DNA from: Agrobacterium vitis
GTDB taxonomy: Bacteria > Pseudomonadota > Alphaproteobacteria > Rhizobiales > Rhizobiaceae
Length of the DNA stretch: 64,000 nucleotides
Direction of reading: 5' to 3'
NCBI RefSeq assembly: GCF_013337045.2
Contig: NZ_CP118259.1
Coordinates: 3,427,001-3,491,000 of the forward strand
The notes under the pieces are model-generated. The model was not told where the DNA came from, searched no databases, and saw nothing but the letters and a program-made list of their open reading frames with translations. Below, piece after piece: positions 8,590 to 17,600 of the stretch. The position numbers were made by a program, and so were the translations under genes. Positions within the stretch are counted from its first letter, which is position 1, and each line of letters opens with the position of its first letter.

Positions 8590-8656
8590 CAAGGAAGACG
8601 CGGTCACGCGCCTTCCCCCTCTAAGAACCGAGGAGAGACAGAAAGAGAGCAGGAAA

Positions 8657-9691
8657 ATGGGTTTCAAAGTTGCAGTCGTAGGCGCCACCGGCAATGTCGG
8701 TCGCGAAATTCTCAATATTCTCGTCGAACGCGGTTTTCCGGTCAGCGAAGTCGTGGCTCTTGCCTCGTCCCGTTCGCAAGGCACGGAAGTGTCTTATGGC
8801 GACAAGGTTCTGAAGGTTCAAAACCTGGAGAACTATAATTTTTCCGATACCGATCTTTGCCTGATGTCGGCGGGCGGCACGATTTCACAGAAGTGGTCGC
8901 CGAAGATCGGTGCCCAGGGCTGCGTGGTCATCGATAACTCCTCGGCCTGGCGCTACGATTCGGATGTGCCGCTGATCGTGCCGGAAGTAAACCCGGATGC
9001 CATCACCGCCTTCAAGAACCGCAATATCATTGCCAATCCCAATTGCTCGACGGCTCAGCTCGTCGTGGCCTTGAAGCCGCTGCATGATTTCGCCACCATC
9101 AAGCGCGTCGTGATTTCCACCTATCAGTCGGTATCCGGTGCCGGCAAGGAAGGGATGGACGAGCTGTTCACCCAGACCCGCGCCGTTTTCGTCGCCGATC
9201 CGGTCGAATCCAAGAAGTTCACCAAGCGGATCGCCTTCAACGTCATCCCCCATATCGATAGTTTCATGGAAGATGGCTATACCAAGGAAGAGTGGAAGGT
9301 GCTGGCCGAAACCAAGAAGATGCTCGATCCGAAGATCCGCGTGACCTGCACAGCGGTGCGCGTTCCGGTCTTCATCGGTCATTCGGAATCGGTCAATATC
9401 GAGTTCGAGCGGGAAATTTCTCCCGACCAGGCCCGCGACATCCTGCGCGAAGCACCCGGTTGCCTGGTGATCGACAAGCATGAAGACGGCGGCTACATCA
9501 CCCCCGTCGAATGCGCTGGCGAAGATGCCACCTATATTTCCCGGATTCGCGAGGACGCCACGGTAGAAAACGGCCTGAATATCTGGGTTGTTTCCGACAA
9601 TCTGCGCAAGGGCGCGGCTCTCAATGCCGTGCAGATCGCGGAATTGCTGGTCAATCGCGGCCTGATCAAGCCAAAGGCCCTGGCAGCCTAA
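8657..9691 (+). CDS. asd: aspartate-semialdehyde dehydrogenase
   Basis: 344 residues, the family length. It reduces aspartyl phosphate with NADPH to aspartate semialdehyde, the branch point to lysine/diaminopimelate, threonine and methionine. The N-terminal Rossmann motif is VVGATGNVGRE (7-17), the catalytic cysteine is in NPNCSTAQ (C130), and QSVSGAGKEG and RVPVFIGHSESV carry substrate-site residues. The start ATG 8657 has AGGA four bases before it; the same frame is open to 8501 but that extension is Pro/Arg-rich and not family-like. Regulation may involve the leader described upstream. Confidence 0.97.
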   Translation: MGFKVAVVGATGNVGREILNILVERGFPVSEVVALASSRSQGTEVSYGDKVLKVQNLENYNFSDTDLCLMSAGGTISQKWSPKIGAQGCVVIDNSSAWRYDSDVPLIVPEVNPDAITAFKNRNIIANPNCSTAQLVVALKPLHDFATIKRVVISTYQSVSGAGKEGMDELFTQTRAVFVADPVESKKFTKRIAFNVIPHIDSFMEDGYTKEEWKVLAETKKMLDPKIRVTCTAVRVPVFIGHSESVNIEFEREISPDQARDILREAPGCLVIDKHEDGGYITPVECAGEDATYISRIREDATVENGLNIWVVSDNLRKGAALNAVQIAELLVNRGLIKPKALAA

Positions 9692-9818
9692 GACGGGATT
9701 TCGGCAACGGCTGGACGCAATCGCGCTCAGCCGTTTTGCCTTGCCCGACTTGAATGCAGATAAGCCGGATGCAGCCGAAAGACGACTGCCCCCCTTCCCT
9801 TTTCCAGACGAGGTATCG

Positions 9819-10637
9819 ATGCGAACCAGGACGTTTTTTGCCTTAGCTTTCACGGCTCTCGCCACAATGGCGACAGCACAGGCTGCAAATGCCGCCCAAT
9901 GCGGCAATACGTCCGCCGGTTTCGAACAATGGGTGGAAGGCTTCAAGCAGGAAGCAGCGGGCCGTGGCATCAGCCAATCGGTTCTCGACCGCTCCTTTGC
10001 CAATGTCCGCTACAATGTCCCGACCATCCGGGCCGATCGCGGCCAGAAGAGCTTCAAGCTCTCCTTCGATGAATTCATGAAAAAGCGCGGTGGGCAAACC
10101 ATCATCAGCCGCGGTAAGTCGATGAAAAGAGCCAATGCACCACTTTTCGCCAGCATCGAGCGGCGTTTCGGTGTTCCAGCTGGCCCGATCATCGCCATCT
10201 GGGGCATGGAAACCGGGTTTGGCAGCTACATGGGCAACGAACACACGCTGTCCGCAGTCTCGACCCTGACCTACGATTGCCGCCGCAGCGATTATTTCCG
10301 TGAGCAGCTTTACGCCGCCTTGAAGCTGGTGGCCGATGGCGATCTGGACGTAAACTCCCGAGGTGCTGCCCATGGCGAAATCGGCCAGACGCAGTTCCTG
10401 CCGAAAAACGTCACGCTCTACGGCGTCGATGGCGACGGCGACCGCCATATTGACCTCATCCATTCCCGCGCCGATGCCCTATCGTCTACGGCTAATTTCC
10501 TGAAAGGCCATGGCTGGCAGCCAGGCCTTGGCTATCAGCCGGGCGAGCCGAATTTCTCCGCCATCGGCGGCTGGAATGCAGCAACGGTCTACCAACAAGC
10601 GATTGCCTATATCGGCAAGCAGATCGACGCTCCCTGA
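9819..10637 (+). CDS. secreted lytic murein transglycosylase (MltB/SLT_2 type)
   Basis: 272 residues starting at ATG 9819, which has GAGG seven bases upstream and gives a clear signal peptide (MRTRTFFALAFTALATMATA, cleavage probably after AANA near residue 26). The mature part has FDRSF-like repeats, PIIAIWGMETGFGSYMG with the catalytic glutamate E131, and GEIGQTQFLPKNVTLYGVDGDGD, all typical of the MltB/SLT_2 family that cleaves peptidoglycan to anhydromuropeptides. It has no lipobox Cys in the signal region, unlike E. coli MltB. It stands between asd and a terminator at 10711. Confidence 0.9.
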   Translation: MRTRTFFALAFTALATMATAQAANAAQCGNTSAGFEQWVEGFKQEAAGRGISQSVLDRSFANVRYNVPTIRADRGQKSFKLSFDEFMKKRGGQTIISRGKSMKRANAPLFASIERRFGVPAGPIIAIWGMETGFGSYMGNEHTLSAVSTLTYDCRRSDYFREQLYAALKLVADGDLDVNSRGAAHGEIGQTQFLPKNVTLYGVDGDGDRHIDLIHSRADALSSTANFLKGHGWQPGLGYQPGEPNFSAIGGWNAATVYQQAIAYIGKQIDAP

Positions 10638-10710
10638 GACCTATCGCACGATGGAGAAAACCGGCATGGTTTTCGATTCGTTTCTATAGATTACAACAAT
10701 TCATGAATGA

Positions 10711-10743
10711 AGGGCGGAGCATTGAAAAATGCACCGCCTTTTT
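10711..10743 (+). terminator. intrinsic terminator after the transglycosylase gene
   Basis: GGCGG-A-GCATT (10713-10723) pairs with AATGC-A-CCGCC (10728-10738) with one A/A mismatch and a GAAA loop, followed by five T. Confidence 0.85.
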
Positions 10744-10786
10744 GCTTAGAAGTGTACTAATTTGATATTATCTTATTGGTTGCAAT

Positions 10787-10803
10787 ATCAGTTATTGCGT
10801 GCA
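10787..10803. promoter_or_regulatory. inverted repeat in AT-rich region upstream of the cytochrome gene
   Basis: Around 10787-10803 GCAATA and TATTGC form a perfect 6-bp dyad separated by five bases, in the AT-rich stretch 10745-10840 that must hold the promoter of the cytochrome gene. It may be an operator; nothing identifies the regulator. Confidence 0.3.
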
Positions 10804-10854
10804 TTAATACCCTCTAAATTTCAAACTTAGGTTGATATGATCGAGGGGGGCTTC

Positions 10855-12711
10855 GTGAAAAATATCAAAGTCGCATCATCACTTGCCGCAATACTCTGTC
10901 TTATCGCTGGCTCGGCCAGCGCCCAGAGCCTTGTCTATACGGATCAGGGTAAGAATTGGTCCGCCATGGATCGAGCGATCTATTACACCCAGGACCAGGG
11001 ATCGCGCCTGATGCCGCTTTCCTGGATGCAGGCGCTCACCTTGCCGGACGGCACGCCGTTTCTCGCCGATAATCTGGCGCGATATGGCTATCTGACAATG
11101 GATGGCCCCAATAACGGGCTTCCGGTTGGTTTTACTGTGACGGGCCCGGATTCCCGCAAGGAGGTGGGCATGACTTGCGCCGCCTGCCACACGCGGGAAA
11201 TCGCCGTTTCCAACATCCGCTACCGCATTGATGGCGGGCCAGCCCTCTCGGATTTCCATAGCTTCCTGCTGGATCTGGATGCATCCACCCAGAAACTCGT
11301 CGTCGATCCCGCCGCCTTTGATCGTTTTGCCAAGACGGTGCTGGGAACGGACTATCAAGATCCTAGCAGCCGCGCGCAATTGCAGGTGGATTTTACGCTT
11401 TGGGCACAACGCTACCATGCTATCGTCAGCAAGGGCGTCCCCCATGAGAGTTGGGGTGTTGGCCGACTGGACGCAGTGGGGATGATCTTCAACCGGCTCA
11501 CGGGCCTTGATCTCGGTCCGCCGCCATCACGGTTGATAGAAGACAATATCCAACCCGCCGATGCCCCGGTCCGTTATCCTTTCCTGTGGAATGCCGCCAT
11601 CCAGGACCGGACCCAATGGCCAGGCTTTGCCGCCAATGGCAGCGATATTCTGGGCCTGGCGCGCAACGTGGGTGAAGTCTATGGGGTGTTCGGTGTTTTC
11701 GAACCCACCAAGGAAAAATGGTCGCTGCTCGGCTATGATTATTTGAAGGGTAACTCCCTCAACTTTGATGGGCTCAGCACTTTGGAGGATCTGATCAAGC
11801 AGATGGGGCCTCCCAAATACCCCTTTTCCGTCGATGCGACGCTCGCCAGCAAAGGCGAAACACTTTTCAACACCTGGCGCGGTACCAATGGAAGTGGCAG
11901 CAGTTGTTTCGATTGCCATGGCCAGAAGCCCGGCACGCCCTCGCTCGGTAATGCCACCTGGGCCACGCCCCTTGTGGATGTCGGAACTGACAGCCGTGAA
12001 TATAATGTCATGAACTGGACAGCATCACCCGGTGTGATGACCGGCGCCCGCATTCCCTTCGCCAACGACAAACTCGCCGCAACCTCACCGTCCATCGATA
12101 TTCTGACCGTTGCGGTCGAAGGCAGCATTCTACAGCATTATGCCGAGAGCATTTTCGATCTGCGCGACCTGAAATTTCCGTTGTTGCAGAGCGCCATCGA
12201 CGATGCGTTCGAATCGAAGCTGCCAGAGCTCAACCTGTCCTCGGATCTCAGGGAATTGAAGAATGCCTTCCCGCGCTCGCAGGGTCAGACATTGGCTGCG
12301 GTGCAGGCAAGAATCTCCACCGCAAGGGCAAATGCAGCGCTCAAAGCGACCGGAAGCACAGCTGGTCAGGCACCGGATTCGTCGAATTCTCCGACCACCG
12401 AATTCAAATACGAGTCCCGGGTTCTCTACGGCATTTGGGCGACGGCGCCTTATCTGCACAACGGTTCGATTCCAACCCTTGCCGATCTGCTGAAATCGAC
12501 CGCCCAGAGACCACAGAAATTCGCTGTCGGCGCCGATTATGATCCGAAGCTCGTCGGCATCGCCGCCACGCAAACCGGCTTGAATACGATCACGCAGACC
12601 ACAGATTGCAGCCAGCGAAATTCCGGCAACAGCCGCTGCGGCCATGAGTTCGGCACGGATTTGTCCGACAATGACAAGGTCGCACTGCTCGAATATCTCA
12701 AGACGCTGTAA
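10855..12711 (+). CDS. di-heme c-type cytochrome related to rubber oxygenase RoxA / cytochrome c peroxidase
   Basis: 618 residues from GTG 10855, chosen because GAGGGGGG lies right before it and because it gives a signal peptide (VKNIKVASSLAAILCLIAGSASAQ). Two heme c attachment motifs are visible: CAACH at residues 108-112 and CFDCH at 351-355. The C-terminal segment LYGIWATAPYLHNGSIPTLADLL (from about 524) is characteristic of the RoxA-related branch of the di-heme cytochrome c peroxidase superfamily. Seen: signal peptide, two CXXCH motifs, the WATAPYLHNGS block. Inferred: a periplasmic redox enzyme, either peroxidase- or dioxygenase-like. No maturation partner (MauG targets, CcmF) lies near; the gene is alone, ending convergent to a carbonic anhydrase. 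Confidence 0.82.
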   Translation: MKNIKVASSLAAILCLIAGSASAQSLVYTDQGKNWSAMDRAIYYTQDQGSRLMPLSWMQALTLPDGTPFLADNLARYGYLTMDGPNNGLPVGFTVTGPDSRKEVGMTCAACHTREIAVSNIRYRIDGGPALSDFHSFLLDLDASTQKLVVDPAAFDRFAKTVLGTDYQDPSSRAQLQVDFTLWAQRYHAIVSKGVPHESWGVGRLDAVGMIFNRLTGLDLGPPPSRLIEDNIQPADAPVRYPFLWNAAIQDRTQWPGFAANGSDILGLARNVGEVYGVFGVFEPTKEKWSLLGYDYLKGNSLNFDGLSTLEDLIKQMGPPKYPFSVDATLASKGETLFNTWRGTNGSGSSCFDCHGQKPGTPSLGNATWATPLVDVGTDSREYNVMNWTASPGVMTGARIPFANDKLAATSPSIDILTVAVEGSILQHYAESIFDLRDLKFPLLQSAIDDAFESKLPELNLSSDLRELKNAFPRSQGQTLAAVQARISTARANAALKATGSTAGQAPDSSNSPTTEFKYESRVLYGIWATAPYLHNGSIPTLADLLKSTAQRPQKFAVGADYDPKLVGIAATQTGLNTITQTTDCSQRNSGNSRCGHEFGTDLSDNDKVALLEYLKTL

Positions 12712-12735
12712 TAAATTACGCCACTGCAAACAAAC

Positions 12736-12762
12736 AACGGGACCGGTTTATCCGATCCCGTT
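12736..12762. terminator. possible terminator between convergent genes
   Basis: An 11-bp stem (12736-12746 with 12752-12762, one C/A mismatch) and TTTAT loop lies 25 bases after the cytochrome stop and between convergent genes. No T-run follows on either strand, so activity is uncertain. Confidence 0.4.
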
Positions 12763-12824
12763 GCATAGAAGAGGCTCTCAAGCCTTTAATACATTGACAT
12801 TAGGCGACATTTTTCCGACCAAAA

Positions 12825-13466
12825 TTACGGGTCCAACCGCCGGAAATCACGGCTGTCGGGGTCCATTACCCATAATTCGCCGTTGGAGATATCGAACCAG
12901 GCACCATGGATGGCCAGCTTGCCCTCCTCTTCCAAAGCCCGGACATTGGGAAAGGTGCGCAGGTTTTCAATGGAGTTGCGGATCGAGATCCGCTCCATGG
13001 CCGTCTGGCGCTCAGCATCGGTCATCACAGAGGCATTCTGGATCTGCTCGGCGGCGGGCTTGATCAGGTTCATCCATTTTCCGATGAAATCGCCAGGAGA
13101 CAGCGGCTCGGAATCCGGGTCCAATGCAGCGCGGATACCACCGCAGCGCCCATGGCCCATGACGATAATGTTCTCGACCTTCAATGCCTGGACAGCAAAT
13201 TCAAGCGCCGCAGAGGTTGAGTGATACTGGCCATCCGGCTCATAGGGCGGCACCATATTGGCGACATTGCGCACCACGAACAATTCACCCGGACCACAGT
13301 CGAAGATGGTTTCAGGAGCCGATCGGGAATCGCAACAGGCGACGACCATGGTTTTGGGGTTCTGGCCCTGCTCGGCCAAGGCCCGATACCGGTCCCGCTC
13401 GTCGCTGTAGCGGCCGTTCATGAAGTTGCTGTAACCGGCGAGAAGGGAAGCTGGAAAATCTGTCAT
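12825..13466 (-). CDS. beta-class carbonic anhydrase
   Basis: 213 residues. It interconverts CO2 and bicarbonate with a zinc ion. The zinc and active-site residues are visible: C44, D46 and R48 in ACCDSR, and H105 and C108 in MGHGRCGG. The rest (GELFVVRNVANMVPPY; SAALEFAVQAL) is typical of the proteobacterial beta-CA. No cyanate operon genes are adjacent, so a general bicarbonate-supply role is likely, for example for the carboxylase Pyc encoded elsewhere in this window. No strong ribosome site is seen before the ATG. Confidence 0.94.
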   Translation of the reverse strand: MTDFPASLLAGYSNFMNGRYSDERDRYRALAEQGQNPKTMVVACCDSRSAPETIFDCGPGELFVVRNVANMVPPYEPDGQYHSTSAALEFAVQALKVENIIVMGHGRCGGIRAALDPDSEPLSPGDFIGKWMNLIKPAAEQIQNASVMTDAERQTAMERISIRNSIENLRTFPNVRALEEEGKLAIHGAWFDISNGELWVMDPDSRDFRRLDP

Positions 13467-13537
13467 GGCTTTGGATTATCGCGCCGCAGCACGGTTGACA
13501 AGCAAGGAAAACCACCAGTACCCGCCGCCTTCACACG

Positions 13538-14416
13538 TCATGAGCGAACCGGTCGGCTGGCCGGATGCAGCAGCCTGCGAATCTGCACCAGCGCCATCGG
13601 TGTCATCAGGCTCGATTGGTCCTGTTCCAGGGTCAATTCGTCACTCTGACGCTTCAACGAGCGGGCCAGCACTTCATAGACGCTGGCTGTCGCCAGTTGC
13701 AGGGCCTTTTCCTCGCTATGGCTCTGGAGAAGCCTGGCCAGAAGCAGCGCCGAAAACAGATCGCCCAACCCGTTCGGCACCCCGTCCATCGCCCGGTGTT
13801 CGGCCAGAAGCGCATTGCGGTTCGACAACAGCAGATTGCCGATACTGCCCGTCATCATCGGCACCGCGGAGGTAACGGCCATCAGCGACGGCCCGAGCGA
13901 CAGGGCCGCCTCGATGATCGCGGCATTGGTTTCCAGCCCGGCACCGGCCATCCAGGCCAGTTCATAGCGGTTGGGCGTGGCGATATCGGCCAGCGGGATC
14001 AGGTGATCGCGGATCGCAACCGCAGTCGCCTCCGGCACGTAGAGGCCCTGCAGATCGCCGATGACAGGGTCGCAGAGGTAAACGAGATCGGGATTATGCT
14101 GCTTCAACGCCTGAACCAGTCGGGCAACCGCAAGCGGCTGGCGTGCGCTACCGAAATAGCCTGACATCACGGCCTTGACCTCGGATAGCCAGGGTGCCCG
14201 GATCAGGTCATCGATGGCCGCATCGAAGACATCGTCGGGAAAGCTCATGCGGGTGGAAGGACCGTGGCCCGGATGCCAGGGCAAAACCACTGTTGGCATC
14301 GACCAGACCGGGAAACCGAGACTTTCAAGCGCGAAGACGGCGGCGCGATTGCCAACCGATCCGCGAATGACATGGCTGGAAATGGCGATGACGGCACCGG
14401 CTGGACTTTCGGACAT
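13538..14416 (-). CDS. pdxY: pyridoxal kinase PdxY
   Basis: 292 residues of the ribokinase-like pyridoxal kinase family, which phosphorylates pyridoxal (B6 salvage) with ATP. Recognisable blocks are VIAISSHVIRGSVGNRAAVFALE at the N-terminus (substrate binding), VYLCDPVIGD, IPLADIATPNRYELAWMAG and the C-terminal GVPNGLGDLFSALLLARLL carrying the catalytic aspartate of the GxGD motif (here GLGD). It diverges from the glutamate dehydrogenase gene. Confidence 0.93.
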   Translation of the reverse strand: MSESPAGAVIAISSHVIRGSVGNRAAVFALESLGFPVWSMPTVVLPWHPGHGPSTRMSFPDDVFDAAIDDLIRAPWLSEVKAVMSGYFGSARQPLAVARLVQALKQHNPDLVYLCDPVIGDLQGLYVPEATAVAIRDHLIPLADIATPNRYELAWMAGAGLETNAAIIEAALSLGPSLMAVTSAVPMMTGSIGNLLLSNRNALLAEHRAMDGVPNGLGDLFSALLLARLLQSHSEEKALQLATASVYEVLARSLKRQSDELTLEQDQSSLMTPMALVQIRRLLHPASRPVRS

Positions 14417-14653
14417 GAACGGATGAAACCTCGTGAACGTGTGATCCTACTCGACGCTTTTGAGGCCGTTTTGTCAAATTTTGATGGCTCTCGGCAAAAA
14501 TTCAGCCGCTTTCGGGGATTTTTTCTTCAGGAAAATGAAAAAACATAAAAAATCGGCTTGTAGAACCCCAAAATCCCCTCACTGATATGATTCTGAAACC
14601 ACTGGTGGTGCACAGTGATGATGATACCGCAGCAAAATGTCTTGGAGGAAGTC

Positions 14654-17600
14654 GTGGTTGCAGCAAAACGGGTAAAACGGGACCAGCTCTTTGAGCTTGC
14701 CAGATCCACAGCCGGAGAAAACCAGCCCGGCATCATTGACCCCGCCGCCCTGTTCGGACGTGCCAGCGATGACGATCTCCAGCATTACGACGCAGCCATG
14801 CTTCGCGCCGCGGCCCTTCGCGCCAGCCAGGACCTGCAAAACTGGCAGGGCAAGGGAGCGCAGGTGCGCATTGCCCCTGTCGAAGGCATCGCCGCCGATG
14901 GTGCAAGCCTCAGCGTGCTGTCCATCGTCGATCACAACAAGCCGTTTCTCTATGATTCCATCATGGGCGAGGTCACGAGCCAGTTTCGCGATATTCATCT
15001 CACCATCCATCCGATTCTGGCCCAGGCGGAAGGCCAGTGGGCACTCGCCGACACCCAGACCGAGGCCAGTGACCGGGTCAGCTATATCCAACTGCATCTG
15101 GCACCCTTGAACGAAGATCAAGCCAAGGGGCTTGCAGAACGGCTACAATCCGTCGTTTCCCAGGTCGGCACCGTTGCCAGTGACTGGCAGCCGATGATCT
15201 CGCTGCTTGACAGCGCCATAACCGAATTGACCGAGCAGTCCAGTGTAAAACGCAAGACGGAACGAGCCGAGGCCACCGCCTTTCTGGAATGGCTGCGCGA
15301 CGATAATTTCACCTTCCTCGGCATGCGCGAATATCTCTATTCCGGCGAAGGCGCCGATGCAAAGTTGGAGCGCGACAAGGGCCGTGGACTGGGCATCCTC
15401 TCCGATCCCGATGTTTTGGTACTGCGCCAGGGCCGTAATGCCGTGACGACCACGCCGGAAATCCTGGCCTTTCTTCAAGGGACGGATGACCTGATCGTCA
15501 CCAAGGCCAATGTCAAATCCGTGGTGCATCGCCGCGCCTACATGGATTATATCGGCATCAAGCGCTTCGATGCCGCTGGCAAGGTTGTCGGTGAGTTGCG
15601 GGTCGTCGGCCTGTTCACAGCCACCGCCTATACCCATTCCGTCAATCACATTCCCCTGCTGCGCGCCAAGGTCGAAAAGGTCACCGACCAGTTCAATTTC
15701 GACCCTTTGAGCCATTCCGGACGAATATTGCAGAACACGCTGGAATCCTATCCACGCGATGACCTGTTCCAGATCGATACCGAAACGCTTTCGCGCTTCT
15801 GCGAGCAGATCATGGATCTGAGCGAGCGGCCAAGGGTGCGCGTGCTGCAACGCATCGACCATTTCGACCGTTTCGTCTCATTGCTGGTTTTCGTACCCCG
15901 CGAGGAATATAATTCGCTGGTCCGCGAAAAGATCGGCGCCTATTTCACCAAGGTCTATGATGGCCGCCTCTCGGCTTATTATCCGGCTTTCCCGGAAGGT
16001 GGCGTGGCACGGGTGCATTTCATCATCGGCCGGTCGGAAGGCAAGACACCGCGCATCGCCCAGAACAAGCTGGAAGAAGCGGTCAAGGCCATTACCGCCC
16101 GATGGGATGACCGCTTTGCCAGCCTTGCACCACCGAAATCGCCGAAACTGGACGTCAGCCGCGCCTTTGAGGATGCGTTTTCACCGGAAGAGACCGTCGC
16201 CGATCTCAGCCATATCCAGACCTGCCTGTCCGGCGCGAAAGCCTCCATCGCCTTCCACAATCGCCAGACAGCGGAAGGCCAGACGCTGTATCTCAAAGTG
16301 TTCCACGCCGGTCATCACCTGCCGCTCTCGCGGCGCGTGCCGCTGCTGGAAAATCTTGGCTTCAGCGTCGTCAGCGAGCGAACTTTCGACATTACGGTCA
16401 AGGGAGCCGACCAAACCGCCAACAAGACCGAAGATCAGCTGGTCGTTCTGCATGACATGGAGCTGGCGGTTCGCGCTGGCCAGGATTTCGACATTGCCCG
16501 ACATGGCGCCCGTGTGGAGGCGACGTTCCTCGCTGTCTTCAACGGCGTGGTCGACAACGACGCCTTCAACCGGCTGGTGTTGAGCACTGGGCTGAATGTC
16601 GGCGAAGTGGCGGTGCTGCGCGCCTATGCCGCCTATCTGCGCCAGGCGGGTCTTGTCTATTCCCTCACCTATATTGCCGAAACGCTGAACAAATATCCTG
16701 AGATCACCGCCGATCTCTTCACCCTGTTCCACCAGTCTTTCGATCCGAAGCTTTCTGAAAAATCGCGTCCACGCAAATTGGCGGATCTGCGCGACGGCAT
16801 CGAGACGGCACTCGCCTCCGTACCGAGCCTGGATGAGGACCGTATCTTGCGGCGTTACCAGAACGCGGTTGATTCGACCCTTCGCACCAATTATTTCCAG
16901 AAAAGCCCCTCTTCCCAGAAAAACAGCAGCAGCAATGTCAAGCCAATGCTGGCTTTCAAATTCGATCCGCAGCAATTGGACGGCCTGCCGCAACCGCGTC
17001 CGTTCCGAGAAATGTTTGTCTATGGGGTTGAGGTCGAGGGCGTGCATCTGCGCTTCGGCAAGGTCGCCCGTGGCGGCTTGCGCTGGTCGGACCGCGCCCA
17101 GGATTACCGCACCGAAGTGCTCGGCCTCGTCAAGGCGCAGCAGGTGAAGAATGCGGTAATCGTGCCTGTTGGCGCCAAGGGCGGCTTCTTTCCCCGGCAA
17201 TTGCCAAGCCCCGCCAACCGTGAAGACTACCTGCGGATGGGCCGTGAAGCCTATATGACCTATATCCGCACGCTGTTGTCGATCACCGACAATATCAGGG
17301 ATGGCGCGGTCGTCGCCCCCGCCGATACGGTGCGGCTAGATGGAGATGATCCCTATTTCGTCGTCGCCGCCGACAAGGGCACGGCAACCTTTTCCGATAC
17401 GGCCAACGGCTTGGCGCGCGAGGCCGGGTTCTGGCTGGACGACGCCTTCGCCTCGGGCGGCTCCGCTGGCTATGACCACAAGAAAATGGGCATTACCGCC
17501 CGCGGCGCCTGGGAAGCTGCCAAGCGGCATTTCCGCGAAATGGGTGTCGATATCCAGAAGACGCCCTTCACGGTCGCAGGCGTCGGTGACATGTCGGGCG

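Larger units (their letters stand above)
8159..8656. promoter_or_regulatory. divergent regulatory region between MHS transporter and asd
   Basis: About 500 bases without a conventional gene. Toward asd it holds a perfect TTGACA at 8382-8387 with a weak TAAAGG at 8404-8409 (16-bp spacing), two short overlapping reading frames (8426-8494 and 8491-8550) and a strong GC hairpin at 8571-8589. On the transporter side are the inverted repeats AGAAC/GTTCT around 8171-8182 and AATTCG/CGAATT at 8213-8218 and 8225-8230, either of which could be an operator. The promoter is a guess from motif match only. Confidence 0.5.
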
